DNA of 62,612 nt, taken from the NCBI GenBank assembly GCA_029262315.1, contig JAJCZP010000109.1:1-62612 (forward strand), in the 5' to 3' direction. Under the pieces are notes generated by a model, which was not told the origin of the DNA, ran no database searches, and worked only from the letters and a program-made list of their open reading frames with translations. Positions 34,498 through 42,435 of this stretch are shown here, in pieces (position 1 is the stretch's first letter; every line of letters starts with the position of its first letter). Both the position numbers and the translations under genes were made by a program. The stretch is from Deltaproteobacteria bacterium. Lineage in GTDB: Bacteria > Desulfobacterota > Binatia > UTPRO1.

Positions 34498-35240
34498 CGG
34501 CGGCCTCGCCACTGGCGCGAATCCATGGAGCGCAGCGTCAGGAAGAGAAAGAACGCGATGAAGAGGACGAAGTAGGTGACGTCTTTCAAATCGATGACGC
34601 CGCGTGAGAACGCCCAGAAGTGATCGAAGGTCGAGAGCTGGCTCAACGCGGTTAGCAGCGAGGAGTTCACGGCCGCTTCGTTCCAGGTGACGATCCAGAA
34701 CAGGAGCAGAATGACCAGCGTGCATGAACTGGCCACGACCTGGCTGTCGGTCAGTGAGGAGATGAACAACCCACAGGCGATGCAGCTCGCGAGAAAGAGG
34801 ATCGCGCCGAGGTAGCGGGCGATAAATGGTGCTGGGTCGAACGGCTGCAACCAATACACGATGGCTGGATAGAGAAGCGTGCCCCCGAGGAAGACGAGGA
34901 AGACGGTGAGGCACGCGGCGAACTTGCCAAGCATGATCTCGCTGTCGCGTAGAGGGTAGGTATAGAGCAATTCGATGGTGCCCAGACGACGCTCTTCGGC
35001 GAGCAGCCGCATCGTGAAGAGCGGCACGACGATGAGCAGATAGCGTCCGATGTGTTGGACGAAGAACTCCTGCCAGAAATTGTCGAGGATGTTCATCCCG
35101 AAGCCAATCTGCACGTACCCCTGCAGCGTCGTGTAGAACTGGTACCCGGTAACCGTCAGGAAGACGCCCACGACCACGTACACGAGCGGCCCCGAGAAGT
35201 AGGACACGAGTTCCTTGCGCATGACCGCCCAAGCTCTCAT
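34494..35240 (-). CDS. ABC-2 type permease, GldF-like
   Basis: 248 residues with six predicted TM helices. RKELVSYFSGPLVYVVVGVF at the start and LAEERRLGTIELLYTYPLRD are typical of GldF/NosY-type ABC-2 permeases. The start at 35240 gives a 4-bp overlap with the ATPase gene. Together with the ATPase and GldG-like protein it forms a complete transporter. In Bacteroidetes Gld homologues serve gliding, but elsewhere such operons export unknown substrates. Confidence 0.9.
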   Translation of the reverse strand: MRAWAVMRKELVSYFSGPLVYVVVGVFLTVTGYQFYTTLQGYVQIGFGMNILDNFWQEFFVQHIGRYLLIVVPLFTMRLLAEERRLGTIELLYTYPLRDSEIMLGKFAACLTVFLVFLGGTLLYPAIVYWLQPFDPAPFIARYLGAILFLASCIACGLFISSLTDSQVVASSCTLVILLLFWIVTWNEAAVNSSLLTALSQLSTFDHFWAFSRGVIDLKDVTYFVLFIAFFLFLTLRSMDSRQWRGRR

Positions 35241-36184
35241 GCCGTGCCCTCGCGATCCTCGTGGACCAGGCGTACGAAGAGATCCTCGAGGCTCATCGGA
35301 AGCGGGCGGATCTCGAGAAGGTCCCACCCCTTGCCAACGACCAGCGCGGCGAGGTCACGGCGAAGCGCATCCCCACGCACCGAGCGCGTGACGAGCGTCA
35401 CAACGCCTTCCACGGCGCCCTCTTCGCGGACGGCGTCGACCCCCGGAAGGGAACGGACGGCGTCGAGCACCTCGGCATGCGTCCCGACGATTCGAACCCT
35501 GGTCTCCTCCGACCCCCGCAGCCGAAGCGTGAGTCCCTCGGCCGTGTCTTCGGCGATGATGCGTCCGTAGTCGATGATGATGACGCGCTCGCAGGTCATG
35601 CTGACCTCGGGCAGGATGTGCGTGCTCAGGAGCACCGTCGTGCTGCCGCCGAGCGATTTGATCAATGAGCGGATGTCAACGATCTGGCCGGGGTCGAGCC
35701 CGACGGTGGGCTCGTCCAGCACCAGCACGCGGGGTTCGTGAATGATGGCTTGAGCGATCCCGACGCGCTGGCGGTAGCCTTTAGACAACTGCCCGATGAG
35801 CTTGTGGGCGACCTCGGTCAACCCGCACGCCGTCATGACCTCGTCCAGCCGCCCGCGCCGACGCGCGGAAGCGATGCCTTTGACCTCCGCGCAGAAGGTG
35901 AGAAATCTCCGCACGGTCAAGTCGGGGTAGAGGACGACGTTCTCGGGAAGGTATCCGATGCGCTGTCGGACCTCGAGCGAATGCTCGCCAACGTCGAGCC
36001 CGTCGATGGCGACCCGCCCCTCCGTCGGCGGAAAGAACCCCGTGAGCACGCGCATGATGGTGGTCTTGCCGGAGCCATTCGGTCCAAGCAGTCCCAAGAT
36101 CTCACCGGGTTGGACGGAGAAGCTCACATGATCCACGGCGCGCGTGGAACCGAACTCCTTGACGAGGTTTTCAACAGTAATCAC
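35237..36184 (-). CDS. ABC transporter ATPase, GldA-like
   Basis: 315 residues with GTG start. Walker A GPNGSGKTT, signature LSKGYRQRVGIAQAI, Walker B VLVLDEPTVGLDP and the switch His in LLSTHILPEV are all present. The C-terminal extension (DAVRSLPGVDAVREEGAVEG) is that of GldA/NatA-type exporters. Overlaps of 4 bp with both the lipoprotein gene before it (GTGA) and the permease after it show strict coupling. Confidence 0.92.
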   Translation of the reverse strand: MITVENLVKEFGSTRAVDHVSFSVQPGEILGLLGPNGSGKTTIMRVLTGFFPPTEGRVAIDGLDVGEHSLEVRQRIGYLPENVVLYPDLTVRRFLTFCAEVKGIASARRRGRLDEVMTACGLTEVAHKLIGQLSKGYRQRVGIAQAIIHEPRVLVLDEPTVGLDPGQIVDIRSLIKSLGGSTTVLLSTHILPEVSMTCERVIIIDYGRIIAEDTAEGLTLRLRGSEETRVRIVGTHAEVLDAVRSLPGVDAVREEGAVEGVVTLVTRSVRGDALRRDLAALVVGKGWDLLEIRPLPMSLEDLFVRLVHEDREGTA

Positions 36185-36942
36185 GGAAGAGGGGCCTCAT
36201 GTGTTCGCGTCTCCGGCCCGATCGCGAACCGAACGAGCTCGATCGTCGCCAGGACGACGGCGCTCGCATCGCGTTGTTCGGTCTTCACCAGGCCCACGCC
36301 GGGTGCGTACCAGTCGGCGTAGTAGAAGACGACCCCTGGTCCCACAGCCTTCCCGTCGGGGCCTGTCGCCGCATGCATCGCCGTGGTGTCGACCCGCATG
36401 CAGTTCTCGAATGCCCCCGCCGGCACTTCGATGGTCTGCGACTCGAATACTCGAGCGTGAAACTGGCGCACCTCGAATCCCGAGCCGTCAGGCAGACGAT
36501 ACGCGTTGGTCCAGCCCTCCCAGGTTGCGGTCTTGGCGGGATCCGTCGGCAAAAACTTCAATTCCCCGGAGCGCAATCCATTGTCCTCCAGCACCTCGCC
36601 GCGATACTCCAGCGACATCACGCGGTGCAGGAACCCGCCCTTGGCGCAGTAGAGCACGGGGAATCTCGTGCCGCCGGCGACATCGGTATAGCGCTCGTCG
36701 ACCACCCGGCACGCCTGCCCGTCCTCGGCGATGAAGTCGTGCTGCTGGACGGTCGCGATGAACTCGAAGCGGTCGCCACCCGCACGACGGCTGACGACGT
36801 ATTCCCACCGCGAGTTGGCCGTGAGCGGGAAGAAGCTTGCCGCTGGCGGAGCCTCCGGGCGTGGTCCAAGTGTCGCCGTACATCCGCCCAAGGCGGACAC
36901 CAGCAGCACCACACACGCGACCCGACCCACGATCCCTGGCAT
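36181..36942 (-). CDS. Lipoprotein heading the Gld-type operon
   Basis: 253 residues. The lipobox SALGGC follows a short signal peptide. The rest is beta-rich (LTANSRWEYVVSRRAGGDRF, EVPAGAFENCMRVDTT, ADWYAPGVGLVKTEQRD), a pattern seen in outer-membrane lipoproteins of unknown function. The ATG at 36942 is preferred to an adjacent TTG. Its stop overlaps the ATPase start (GTGA), so it is probably a functional part of the exporter, perhaps the outer-membrane or substrate component. Confidence 0.7.
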   Translation of the reverse strand: MPGIVGRVACVVLLVSALGGCTATLGPRPEAPPAASFFPLTANSRWEYVVSRRAGGDRFEFIATVQQHDFIAEDGQACRVVDERYTDVAGGTRFPVLYCAKGGFLHRVMSLEYRGEVLEDNGLRSGELKFLPTDPAKTATWEGWTNAYRLPDGSGFEVRQFHARVFESQTIEVPAGAFENCMRVDTTAMHAATGPDGKAVGPGVVFYYADWYAPGVGLVKTEQRDASAVVLATIELVRFAIGPETRTHEAPLP

Positions 36943-37026
36943 CAACCGGGGATGCTAGGCAATGCGGTCGGCGCATTCAATTCGATCGCCCGCTATGGCG
37001 TTCGGAAAGCTTCCGAACCGGATGAC

Positions 37027-38097
37027 TCAGGCGTAACTCTGGATCCAGGTCTTACCGCCGTCGTCCGTGCGGAGAATCGTCCCGAAGCCGCCTACGATCC
37101 ACCCGACGTTGTGGTCGAAGAAATCAATACCGCGGAGCCATGTGTAGACCGACATGCCGAGGTCGGCGCGCTTCCACGGCTGCCCGGGACCGGACGTGAC
37201 CACTTCGCCGCCAGACCCGATGACCCAGCTTTTTCCGTCCGGGAACATGAACGGCTCGTACAGGGGATCGAGTACTTTGACCTCCTCGTCGATGGGTTCG
37301 AAGCTCCAGGACGCGCCACCATCGTGGGTGCGCGCGATGGCCCCCTCGAGGCCCGCGGCGATGCCCTCGAGATTGTTGACGAAATGGACTCCAAAAAAGG
37401 TCGGCAGGTCGAGGATGTCGACGATGGACTCGCTCAGCAGGGTCTGCTGTTGCGGCTCCCAGGTCTCTCCGCCGTCCTTGGTGTGGTGGATCGTGCCGAA
37501 CTCGCCGACGATCCATCCGTGCAGATCGTCGCTGAACGAGAGGCCATACAGAACGGGATCCTGCACGGCGAGTGCGATGTCGTCGGAAATGCCCTCTGTC
37601 GATTGCGCAAGGGTGCGGTGCGACCAGGTGGCGCCACCGTCTCTCGTCTCCACGAGCAGTGATCGGTCTCCAACCGCAAAGGCGCGCGTCTCCGACAGGG
37701 CATAGAGGGAGAAGAGATATTCCTTCGTCCCACTTTCCTGCTCCACCCATGTCTTGCCACCGTCTTTGGTATGCAGAATCAAGCCGGCTTCGCCGACGAT
37801 CCATCCGACCTGATTCTTCGGTGCATCCGCGAATCGGAGGTTGTACAGGGCGCGCTTGGTCGGTGTCTGGATGATATTCCAGTTCTTCCCGCTGTCAGTG
37901 GTTTCGAGGATCTTGCCGCCGTAGCCGATGACGAGCGTGCGTTCGGCCGAGAGGGCCTTGACGTCGTAGAAGCGATCACCGAGGACCGAGATCTTGGCCT
38001 CGGGCAGTGGCGGCAGATGCACCTCTTGGTGACATCCCGCACTTACGAAACCCCCTACGATGATGAGCACTGCAACGATGTGCTTTGCGTGCCGCAT
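37027..38097 (-). CDS. Ycf48/BNR-repeat lipoprotein
   Basis: 356 residues. The signal peptide ends in the lipobox FVSAGC. The body consists of about seven propeller blades with repeated VGWIVGEAGLILHTKDGGKT-like units (GWIVGEFGTIHHTKDGGETW, GWIVGGFGTILRTDDGGKTW). This is the Ycf48/HCF136 and BNR-repeat family; the cyanobacterial protein aids photosystem II assembly, while homologues elsewhere are periplasmic proteins of unknown role. ATG 38097 has GGAGG upstream. A 17-bp palindrome lies 27 bp upstream of the start. Confidence 0.85.
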   Translation of the reverse strand: MRHAKHIVAVLIIVGGFVSAGCHQEVHLPPLPEAKISVLGDRFYDVKALSAERTLVIGYGGKILETTDSGKNWNIIQTPTKRALYNLRFADAPKNQVGWIVGEAGLILHTKDGGKTWVEQESGTKEYLFSLYALSETRAFAVGDRSLLVETRDGGATWSHRTLAQSTEGISDDIALAVQDPVLYGLSFSDDLHGWIVGEFGTIHHTKDGGETWEPQQQTLLSESIVDILDLPTFFGVHFVNNLEGIAAGLEGAIARTHDGGASWSFEPIDEEVKVLDPLYEPFMFPDGKSWVIGSGGEVVTSGPGQPWKRADLGMSVYTWLRGIDFFDHNVGWIVGGFGTILRTDDGGKTWIQSYA

Positions 38098-38123
38098 CGG
38101 ACCCTCCTTCACTACGTCCACAC

Positions 38124-38140
38124 GACGTCCAGTGGACGTC
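38124..38140. promoter_or_regulatory. Perfect 17-bp palindrome, candidate operator
   Basis: GACGTCCA-G-TGGACGTC is a perfect palindrome 27 bp upstream of the Ycf48-like start. A third half-site (ACGTCCA, 38114-38120) lies just beside it, giving three ACGTCCA elements in 27 bp. Position and symmetry suggest a binding site for a dimeric regulator of the Ycf48-like gene. Confidence 0.5.
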
Positions 38141-38167
38141 TTTGGGTTGGCGTTCCGACCGCTAGTG

Positions 38168-38183
38168 CCCCAGATTGCTGGGG
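38168..38183. terminator. Short hairpin past the 149-residue exported protein
   Basis: CCCCAG-ATTG-CTGGGG forms a 6-bp GC-rich stem 20 bp beyond the stop of the leftward gene ending at 38203 and upstream of the Ycf48-like gene. There is no T-run, so this is a weak terminator candidate. Confidence 0.35.
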
Positions 38184-38202
38184 GAGTCAAACGGACCCCG
38201 GA

Positions 38203-38652
38203 TCAACCGCCCTTGCGCGCGAACCACGGGGACTGGTCGCCCTTTTCGACAATCTCCTGTTGATCGATCTTCCAGGCGCCTTCTTCCTTGATCAACGTGT
38301 AGAGTTCGTACTCGTCAGCGCCCAACTGATTGAGGAACTTGTCCTGCGAGCTGAGAATGTTGGGAACCTTGGCCTTCTCCCCGTCGACCTTGCCGGGGAA
38401 AACCTCGTACTTGAAGATCTTCAGGTCTGTGGTCTCGAAGATGTACTTCTGCTCCTTGGCCCAGGCTTCCTGGTCCTTGTTGCCGGCCATACCCTTCGAG
38501 ATGTGCTTGTAGGCTTCCTTGAACTCGTGGCCCTTCATGGCCCCGAGCCACTTGGTGACCGCATCCTCCGGAGTGCCGGATTCCGCGTACGCTGCTCCAC
38601 TGAAAGCCAGCAGGGTCGCCAGGCCGATCGCAAGCATCCGTGCTTTGGTCAT
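38203..38652 (-). CDS. Periplasmic protein, NTF2/DUF4878-like
   Basis: 149 residues with a clear signal peptide (MLAIGLATLLAFSGAAYA). The mature part starts TPEDAVTKWLGAMKGHEFKE, then AYKHISKGMAG, and ends in strands ADEYELYTLIKEEGAWKIDQ, the layout of NTF2-like DUF4878 domains. Such proteins are periplasmic and of unknown function. ATG 38652 has an AAGGAGGA ribosome site. Monocistronic, with an 8-bp inverted repeat 55 bp upstream (38707-38731). Confidence 0.75.
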   Translation of the reverse strand: MTKARMLAIGLATLLAFSGAAYAESGTPEDAVTKWLGAMKGHEFKEAYKHISKGMAGNKDQEAWAKEQKYIFETTDLKIFKYEVFPGKVDGEKAKVPNILSSQDKFLNQLGADEYELYTLIKEEGAWKIDQQEIVEKGDQSPWFARKGG

Positions 38653-38706
38653 CGATGTCCTCCTTGTTGTGCGAAACCTCATACCCAACATGCATATCGA
38701 ATGCAC

Positions 38707-38731
38707 CAGGGGTGAGGCAACGACACCCCTG
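38707..38731. promoter_or_regulatory. Inverted repeat upstream of the NTF2-like gene
   Basis: CAGGGGTG (38707-38714) and CACCCCTG (38724-38731) form a perfect 8-bp stem. It lies 55 bp upstream of the leftward start at 38652, where an operator or leader hairpin could act. Nothing further supports either role. Confidence 0.35.
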
Positions 38732-38904
38732 CGTCACCCCGCCACGCAAGTGCCGAGGCGCACACGCTGAGATCGTCGAAAGTACGCGCAATTTCGTAGT
38801 TCGACCCGATGAATGGTGTGGCACGACGGTTGCTGCCTGCAGTGGCGAGCGCCATAGAGCGCTTCCCAGCGGAATCTGTGAGCATTCCGAGGGAGCGGGG
38901 TCAC

Positions 38905-39150
38905 ATGAACAGAAACTCAGAAGAAGTGAGCGACGAGCAGGTACAGGGACCGCAGTCGATCCGCGACCTGCGGGCCAAGCTCGGGCTTACCCAAGAGGAG
39001 TTCGCGCACGCCATTGCCGTCACGGTCTCGACCGTGAATCGATGGGAAAACGGACACGCGAACCCCAGCAAGCTGGCCTGGCGCGCCATCCAGACGTTCG
39101 CGCGCAAGCGCGGTGCGACGCTCGGCAATCGCGCCACCCCCGACGAGTAG
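38905..39150 (+). CDS. XRE-family helix-turn-helix protein
   Basis: 81 residues. A single Cro/CI-type HTH is visible: IRDLRAKLGLTQEEFAHAIA then VTVSTVNRWENGHANPSKLA. It is a compact DNA-binding protein without a sensory domain. The ATG at 38905 is preceded by GGGAGCGGGG. It converges on the hybrid histidine kinase gene. Target unknown; it is not accompanied by a toxin gene, which argues against a toxin-antitoxin pair. Confidence 0.85.
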   Translation: MNRNSEEVSDEQVQGPQSIRDLRAKLGLTQEEFAHAIAVTVSTVNRWENGHANPSKLAWRAIQTFARKRGATLGNRATPDE

Positions 39151-39175
39151 AACCCGTCATACGACCCGCCGAGCG

Positions 39176-40708
39176 TCAGTGCGCGACGCGCACGCCGCCC
39201 TGCAGCGTACGCGCAATCACGGCACGCAAGGCTTCGATGTCAACCGGCTTCGACATCACCTCGATGGCGCCGAGGCCATGCGCAAGCTCTGGCTCCGGTT
39301 GCACCGTCAGCATGACGATCGGAATCATTCCGGTGGCTTCGCTATGCTGCAGGATGCGCAGCACGTCGTAGCCGCTGAGGTCCGGCAATACGACATCGAG
39401 CATGATGAGGTCGGGGCGCTCGGCCCGCGCGATATCGAGCGCCTGCACCCCACGCTCGACCCGCAACACGCGATAGGTATCGCCAAGCGACGCTTCGAGC
39501 ACCCGCCCGAGATCGACGTCATCGTCGACCAGCAAGACCGTCGGTACGTCTCCTCCGCGCGCGGTGACGTGCTGCGGCCCCTCTCCCGCCGTCGACTCGG
39601 GGACGGTGGGAACCCGCACCGTGAACGTCGATCCCTGCCCTTCCTCACTTTCGACGCTGATCCCCCCACCGTGTCGGTCGACGATCGCTTTCGAGATCGC
39701 CAGCCCGAGACCCGTGCCAGGCTCCGTCGCCCGTTCGGGGTGGAGACGCTGAAACCGCCGGAAGAGCCGGCCACGGTCTTCCGCGCTGATGCCGACGCCC
39801 CAGTCGCGGACGGCGATCGCGATCTGATCTTCCTCGCGATAGGCGCGGACCATCACCCGTCCACCGGCAGTCGAGAACTTGACGGCGTTCGAGACGAGGT
39901 TCGTAACCACCTGAATGAGCCGATCGCGATCGCCGTGCACCGGCGGGAGATCGTCTTCGACATCACACCCTACCGTCACGTCCCGACCCGTTCCGTACGA
40001 GCGGAGACCGGAGACCGCCTCCTGCACCATCGAGCCGGTGGCAAGGGGCGCGAACGCCAGATCCAGCTTGCCGAGTTCGAGCTGCGAGATGTCGAGCAGG
40101 TCGTTGATCATCCGGATCAAGCGATCGGCATTCTTCAAGCTGATGCCGAGCAACTCGCGTTCGACGGGGGCCAGGGCCGCCGACTTCGCGAGCACGAGCT
40201 GCAGCGCCCCCTTCACCGAGGTCAGTGGTGTCCGAAGCTCGTGTGTCACTGTCGACAGAAAGTCACTCTTGAGCGCGGTCAGTTCCCGTTCCTGGCTCAG
40301 GTCGCGAAACACGAAGCTGCGTCCGATCGGGGTTCCGGCTCCGTCTCGAAGCGGCCGGCTGCGCCACGCGCACGCCCCAAGGCCGCTGCTCCCGCATGTG
40401 ACCTCGCCAGTAGCGCGCGCCTCCGGCTCATCGAGCAATCGTTGGACGGCGCGCTTGAAGTCCCCGGCCGCGGTTCCCCCCACCGCCATCGCTTCGGAGG
40501 CGGTGATCGGCGTGCCAACGACGTAGGCCTCACCGAATGCAACCGAGCTCGCCTGGTTCAGGTAGACGATCGCACCCGTGAGGTCGGTGAGAACGACCAT
40601 GTCAGAGCAGTCGTCGAACGCCCCCGCGAACAGGGAAAGCTGTGGCTCGTCGATGCCACCCGCTTCCGCGGCTTCAGATCCAGCTGCTGTTCCTGCGGAA
40701 ACGTCCAC
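39176..40708 (-). CDS. Hybrid sensor histidine kinase (PAS-HisKA-HATPase-REC)
   Basis: 510 residues from a GTG at 40708 (GGAAG/AAGAG upstream; a TTG at 40771 is the alternative). There is no TM helix, so it is cytoplasmic. A PAS domain (about 30-140, VVLTDLTGAIVYLNQASSVA) is followed by the H-box STVTHELRTPLTSVKGAL, an N-box LVSNAVKFS, G-boxes DWGVGIS and GTGLGLAISKAIV, and a C-terminal receiver with VDDD, phospho-acceptor Asp in MLDVVLPD and the Lys in MSKPVD. It diverges from the sigma54 activator gene and is its likely partner. Confidence 0.93.
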   Translation of the reverse strand: MDVSAGTAAGSEAAEAGGIDEPQLSLFAGAFDDCSDMVVLTDLTGAIVYLNQASSVAFGEAYVVGTPITASEAMAVGGTAAGDFKRAVQRLLDEPEARATGEVTCGSSGLGACAWRSRPLRDGAGTPIGRSFVFRDLSQERELTALKSDFLSTVTHELRTPLTSVKGALQLVLAKSAALAPVERELLGISLKNADRLIRMINDLLDISQLELGKLDLAFAPLATGSMVQEAVSGLRSYGTGRDVTVGCDVEDDLPPVHGDRDRLIQVVTNLVSNAVKFSTAGGRVMVRAYREEDQIAIAVRDWGVGISAEDRGRLFRRFQRLHPERATEPGTGLGLAISKAIVDRHGGGISVESEEGQGSTFTVRVPTVPESTAGEGPQHVTARGGDVPTVLLVDDDVDLGRVLEASLGDTYRVLRVERGVQALDIARAERPDLIMLDVVLPDLSGYDVLRILQHSEATGMIPIVMLTVQPEPELAHGLGAIEVMSKPVDIEALRAVIARTLQGGVRVAH

Positions 40709-40971
40709 CTCGATCTCTTCCCTTCCACGACGGCGCCGGCCTGATGGCGCGGGCGCGATGCGAAGGAGCAAGGAACGTGCCCTCGGGGGCGCTCCCCTAG
40801 TGTACGACGCGCGGCGAAGATCCCCTCATTTCAGCCCCCGACAGGCACCTAGGCCGTCGAGAACGCACGCGTTCGTCACCGAGTTGACGCTTTGCCGATT
40901 GGGTCCCGCCTGCGGACGCCCGCAAACCCAGACCAGGCATGGGTCCGTCTGTGTCAGCCTGGCTCACCGCC

Positions 40972-40987
40972 TGGCATGCGTCTTGCG
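40972..40987 (+). promoter_or_regulatory. Sigma54 (-24/-12) promoter
   Basis: TGGCATGCGTCTTGCG matches the sigma54 consensus TGGCAC-N5-TTGCA, with GG and GC exactly 10 bases apart. Transcription would begin near 40998, leaving a leader of about 43 bases before the ATG at 41041 of a gene that itself encodes a sigma54 activator. Autoregulation is likely. Confidence 0.75.
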
Positions 40988-41040
40988 ACACACGTCGCTG
41001 CGGCACACGCGCGCACCCGTGCCGTAGACGGAAAAAATTT

Positions 41041-42432
41041 ATGGCCTTGCACGATCAATATCGCGTCCTCGTCGTCGAGGATGATCCGGACATCCGTCGG
41101 ATCCTCCAGCTGTTCCTGACCGAGCGCGACTTCACCGTCACGACGGCGGATCGCGCCGCGACTGCCCTTGAACTGGTCAGCGAGGCCCCCTTCGATCTGA
41201 TCCTCTCCGACGTGCGGATGCCGGGCATGAGCGGCCTGGAGCTTTTGCAGACCGTCCGTCAGCGCGACCCCGACGTACAACTCGTGCTCATGACCGCGTA
41301 CTCGTCGGTGAAAGACGCCGTCGAGGCCATCCAAGCCGGCGCCACCGACTACATCGAGAAGCCGATCGATTTCCGACGGCTCGAGCGCATCCTGGATGTC
41401 GTGTTCGATCGTCACCGCCTCACGCATCAGAACAAGATTCTGCAACAACAGCTGCAAGGCAAAGTCGAGTTCCAGGGGATGGTCGCGCGCTCCCAGGAGA
41501 TGCTCGAAACCTTCTCGTTCGTGAAGCGGCTGGCGCGGTACCCCACGACCGCGCTCGTCACGGGGGAAAGCGGCACGGGTAAGGAGTTGGTCGCGCGGGC
41601 GCTGCACGACCTGAGCCCTCTGAAGGGGCGTCCCTTCGTCATCTGCAACTGTACCACGCTGGCTCCGTCGCTCATGGAGAGCGAGCTCTTCGGTCACGTT
41701 CGTGGATCGTTCACGGGCGCCGATCGCGACTCCAAAGGTCTATTCGAAGCCGCGCACGGAGGCAGTATCTTTCTCGACGAGATTGGCGAGCTACCACTCT
41801 CGGTGCAGGCGAAGCTGCTTCGCGTCATCGAGAACCGCGAGATCAAGAAGGTCGGATCGCCCGAGCCGATCAAGGTCGACATCCGGATCATTGCCGCCAC
41901 GAATCGGAACCTCGCGACGATGGTCGAAAAAGGCGAGTTTCGTGAGGATCTCTACTACCGCCTGAACGTCGGGAGCATCACCCTACCCCCTCTCAGCAAG
42001 CGCCCGGGAGACATCGAGATTCTCTGCGACCACTTCCTGGGACACCTCACGAAGCGGCTGGGCAAGGACGTGACCCAGATCTCGCCACAGGTCCTGGACC
42101 TCTTTCGCCGCTACGGCTGGCCGGGCAACGTCCGGGAGTTGCTCAACGTCATGGAGCGCGCGCTCATCGTCAGCCGCGGGCCCGACATTCTTCCGGAGCA
42201 TCTGCCCACCGAGATCATCGAGCCAACCGATCAAGGTAGACCCGGCATCGTCGAGGCGACGCAAGCTTTGCCGGCGGCGACCCAACCCGATCTCACCATC
42301 GAGGCGGCCGAGCGCGACCAGATCCGGCGGGCTCTCGAGGCCGCCGGTGGGAAGCGTATGGAGGCGGCCCGCTTGCTCGGGCTGAGCCGCCGGACGCTGT
42401 ACCGGAAGCTCGACAAGTACGGAATCAGCTGA
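41041..42432 (+). CDS. NtrC-family sigma54-dependent response regulator
   Basis: 463 residues. A receiver domain (VVEDDPDIRRI, phospho-Asp in LILSDVRMPGM, Lys in YIEKPID) precedes a full AAA+ domain with GESGTGKE, the sigma54 loop GSFTGA and FLDEIGELP, and a Fis-type HTH (RRALEAAGGKRMEAARLLGL then SRRTLYRKLDKYGIS). All residues for sigma54 activation are present, in contrast with the regulator at 11834-12955. It is preceded by a sigma54 promoter and followed 3 bp later by the CpaE-like gene, so it probably controls its own operon. Confidence 0.95.
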   Translation: MALHDQYRVLVVEDDPDIRRILQLFLTERDFTVTTADRAATALELVSEAPFDLILSDVRMPGMSGLELLQTVRQRDPDVQLVLMTAYSSVKDAVEAIQAGATDYIEKPIDFRRLERILDVVFDRHRLTHQNKILQQQLQGKVEFQGMVARSQEMLETFSFVKRLARYPTTALVTGESGTGKELVARALHDLSPLKGRPFVICNCTTLAPSLMESELFGHVRGSFTGADRDSKGLFEAAHGGSIFLDEIGELPLSVQAKLLRVIENREIKKVGSPEPIKVDIRIIAATNRNLATMVEKGEFREDLYYRLNVGSITLPPLSKRPGDIEILCDHFLGHLTKRLGKDVTQISPQVLDLFRRYGWPGNVRELLNVMERALIVSRGPDILPEHLPTEIIEPTDQGRPGIVEATQALPAATQPDLTIEAAERDQIRRALEAAGGKRMEAARLLGLSRRTLYRKLDKYGIS

Positions 42433-42435
42433 CCG

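Noticed and set aside
33169-35232. 687-residue frame reading from the permease region into the GldG-like protein
   Set aside because: The upstream part is out of phase with the clear permease gene; the real start is the ATG at 34497 that overlaps the permease stop.
38905-39150. Antitoxin of a toxin-antitoxin pair
   Set aside because: No small toxin-like gene flanks the XRE protein; the neighbours are an exported protein and a histidine kinase.
39113-40744. Long rightward frame opposite the hybrid histidine kinase
   Set aside because: The minus strand carries complete PAS, HisKA, HATPase and REC motifs; the other frame has none.
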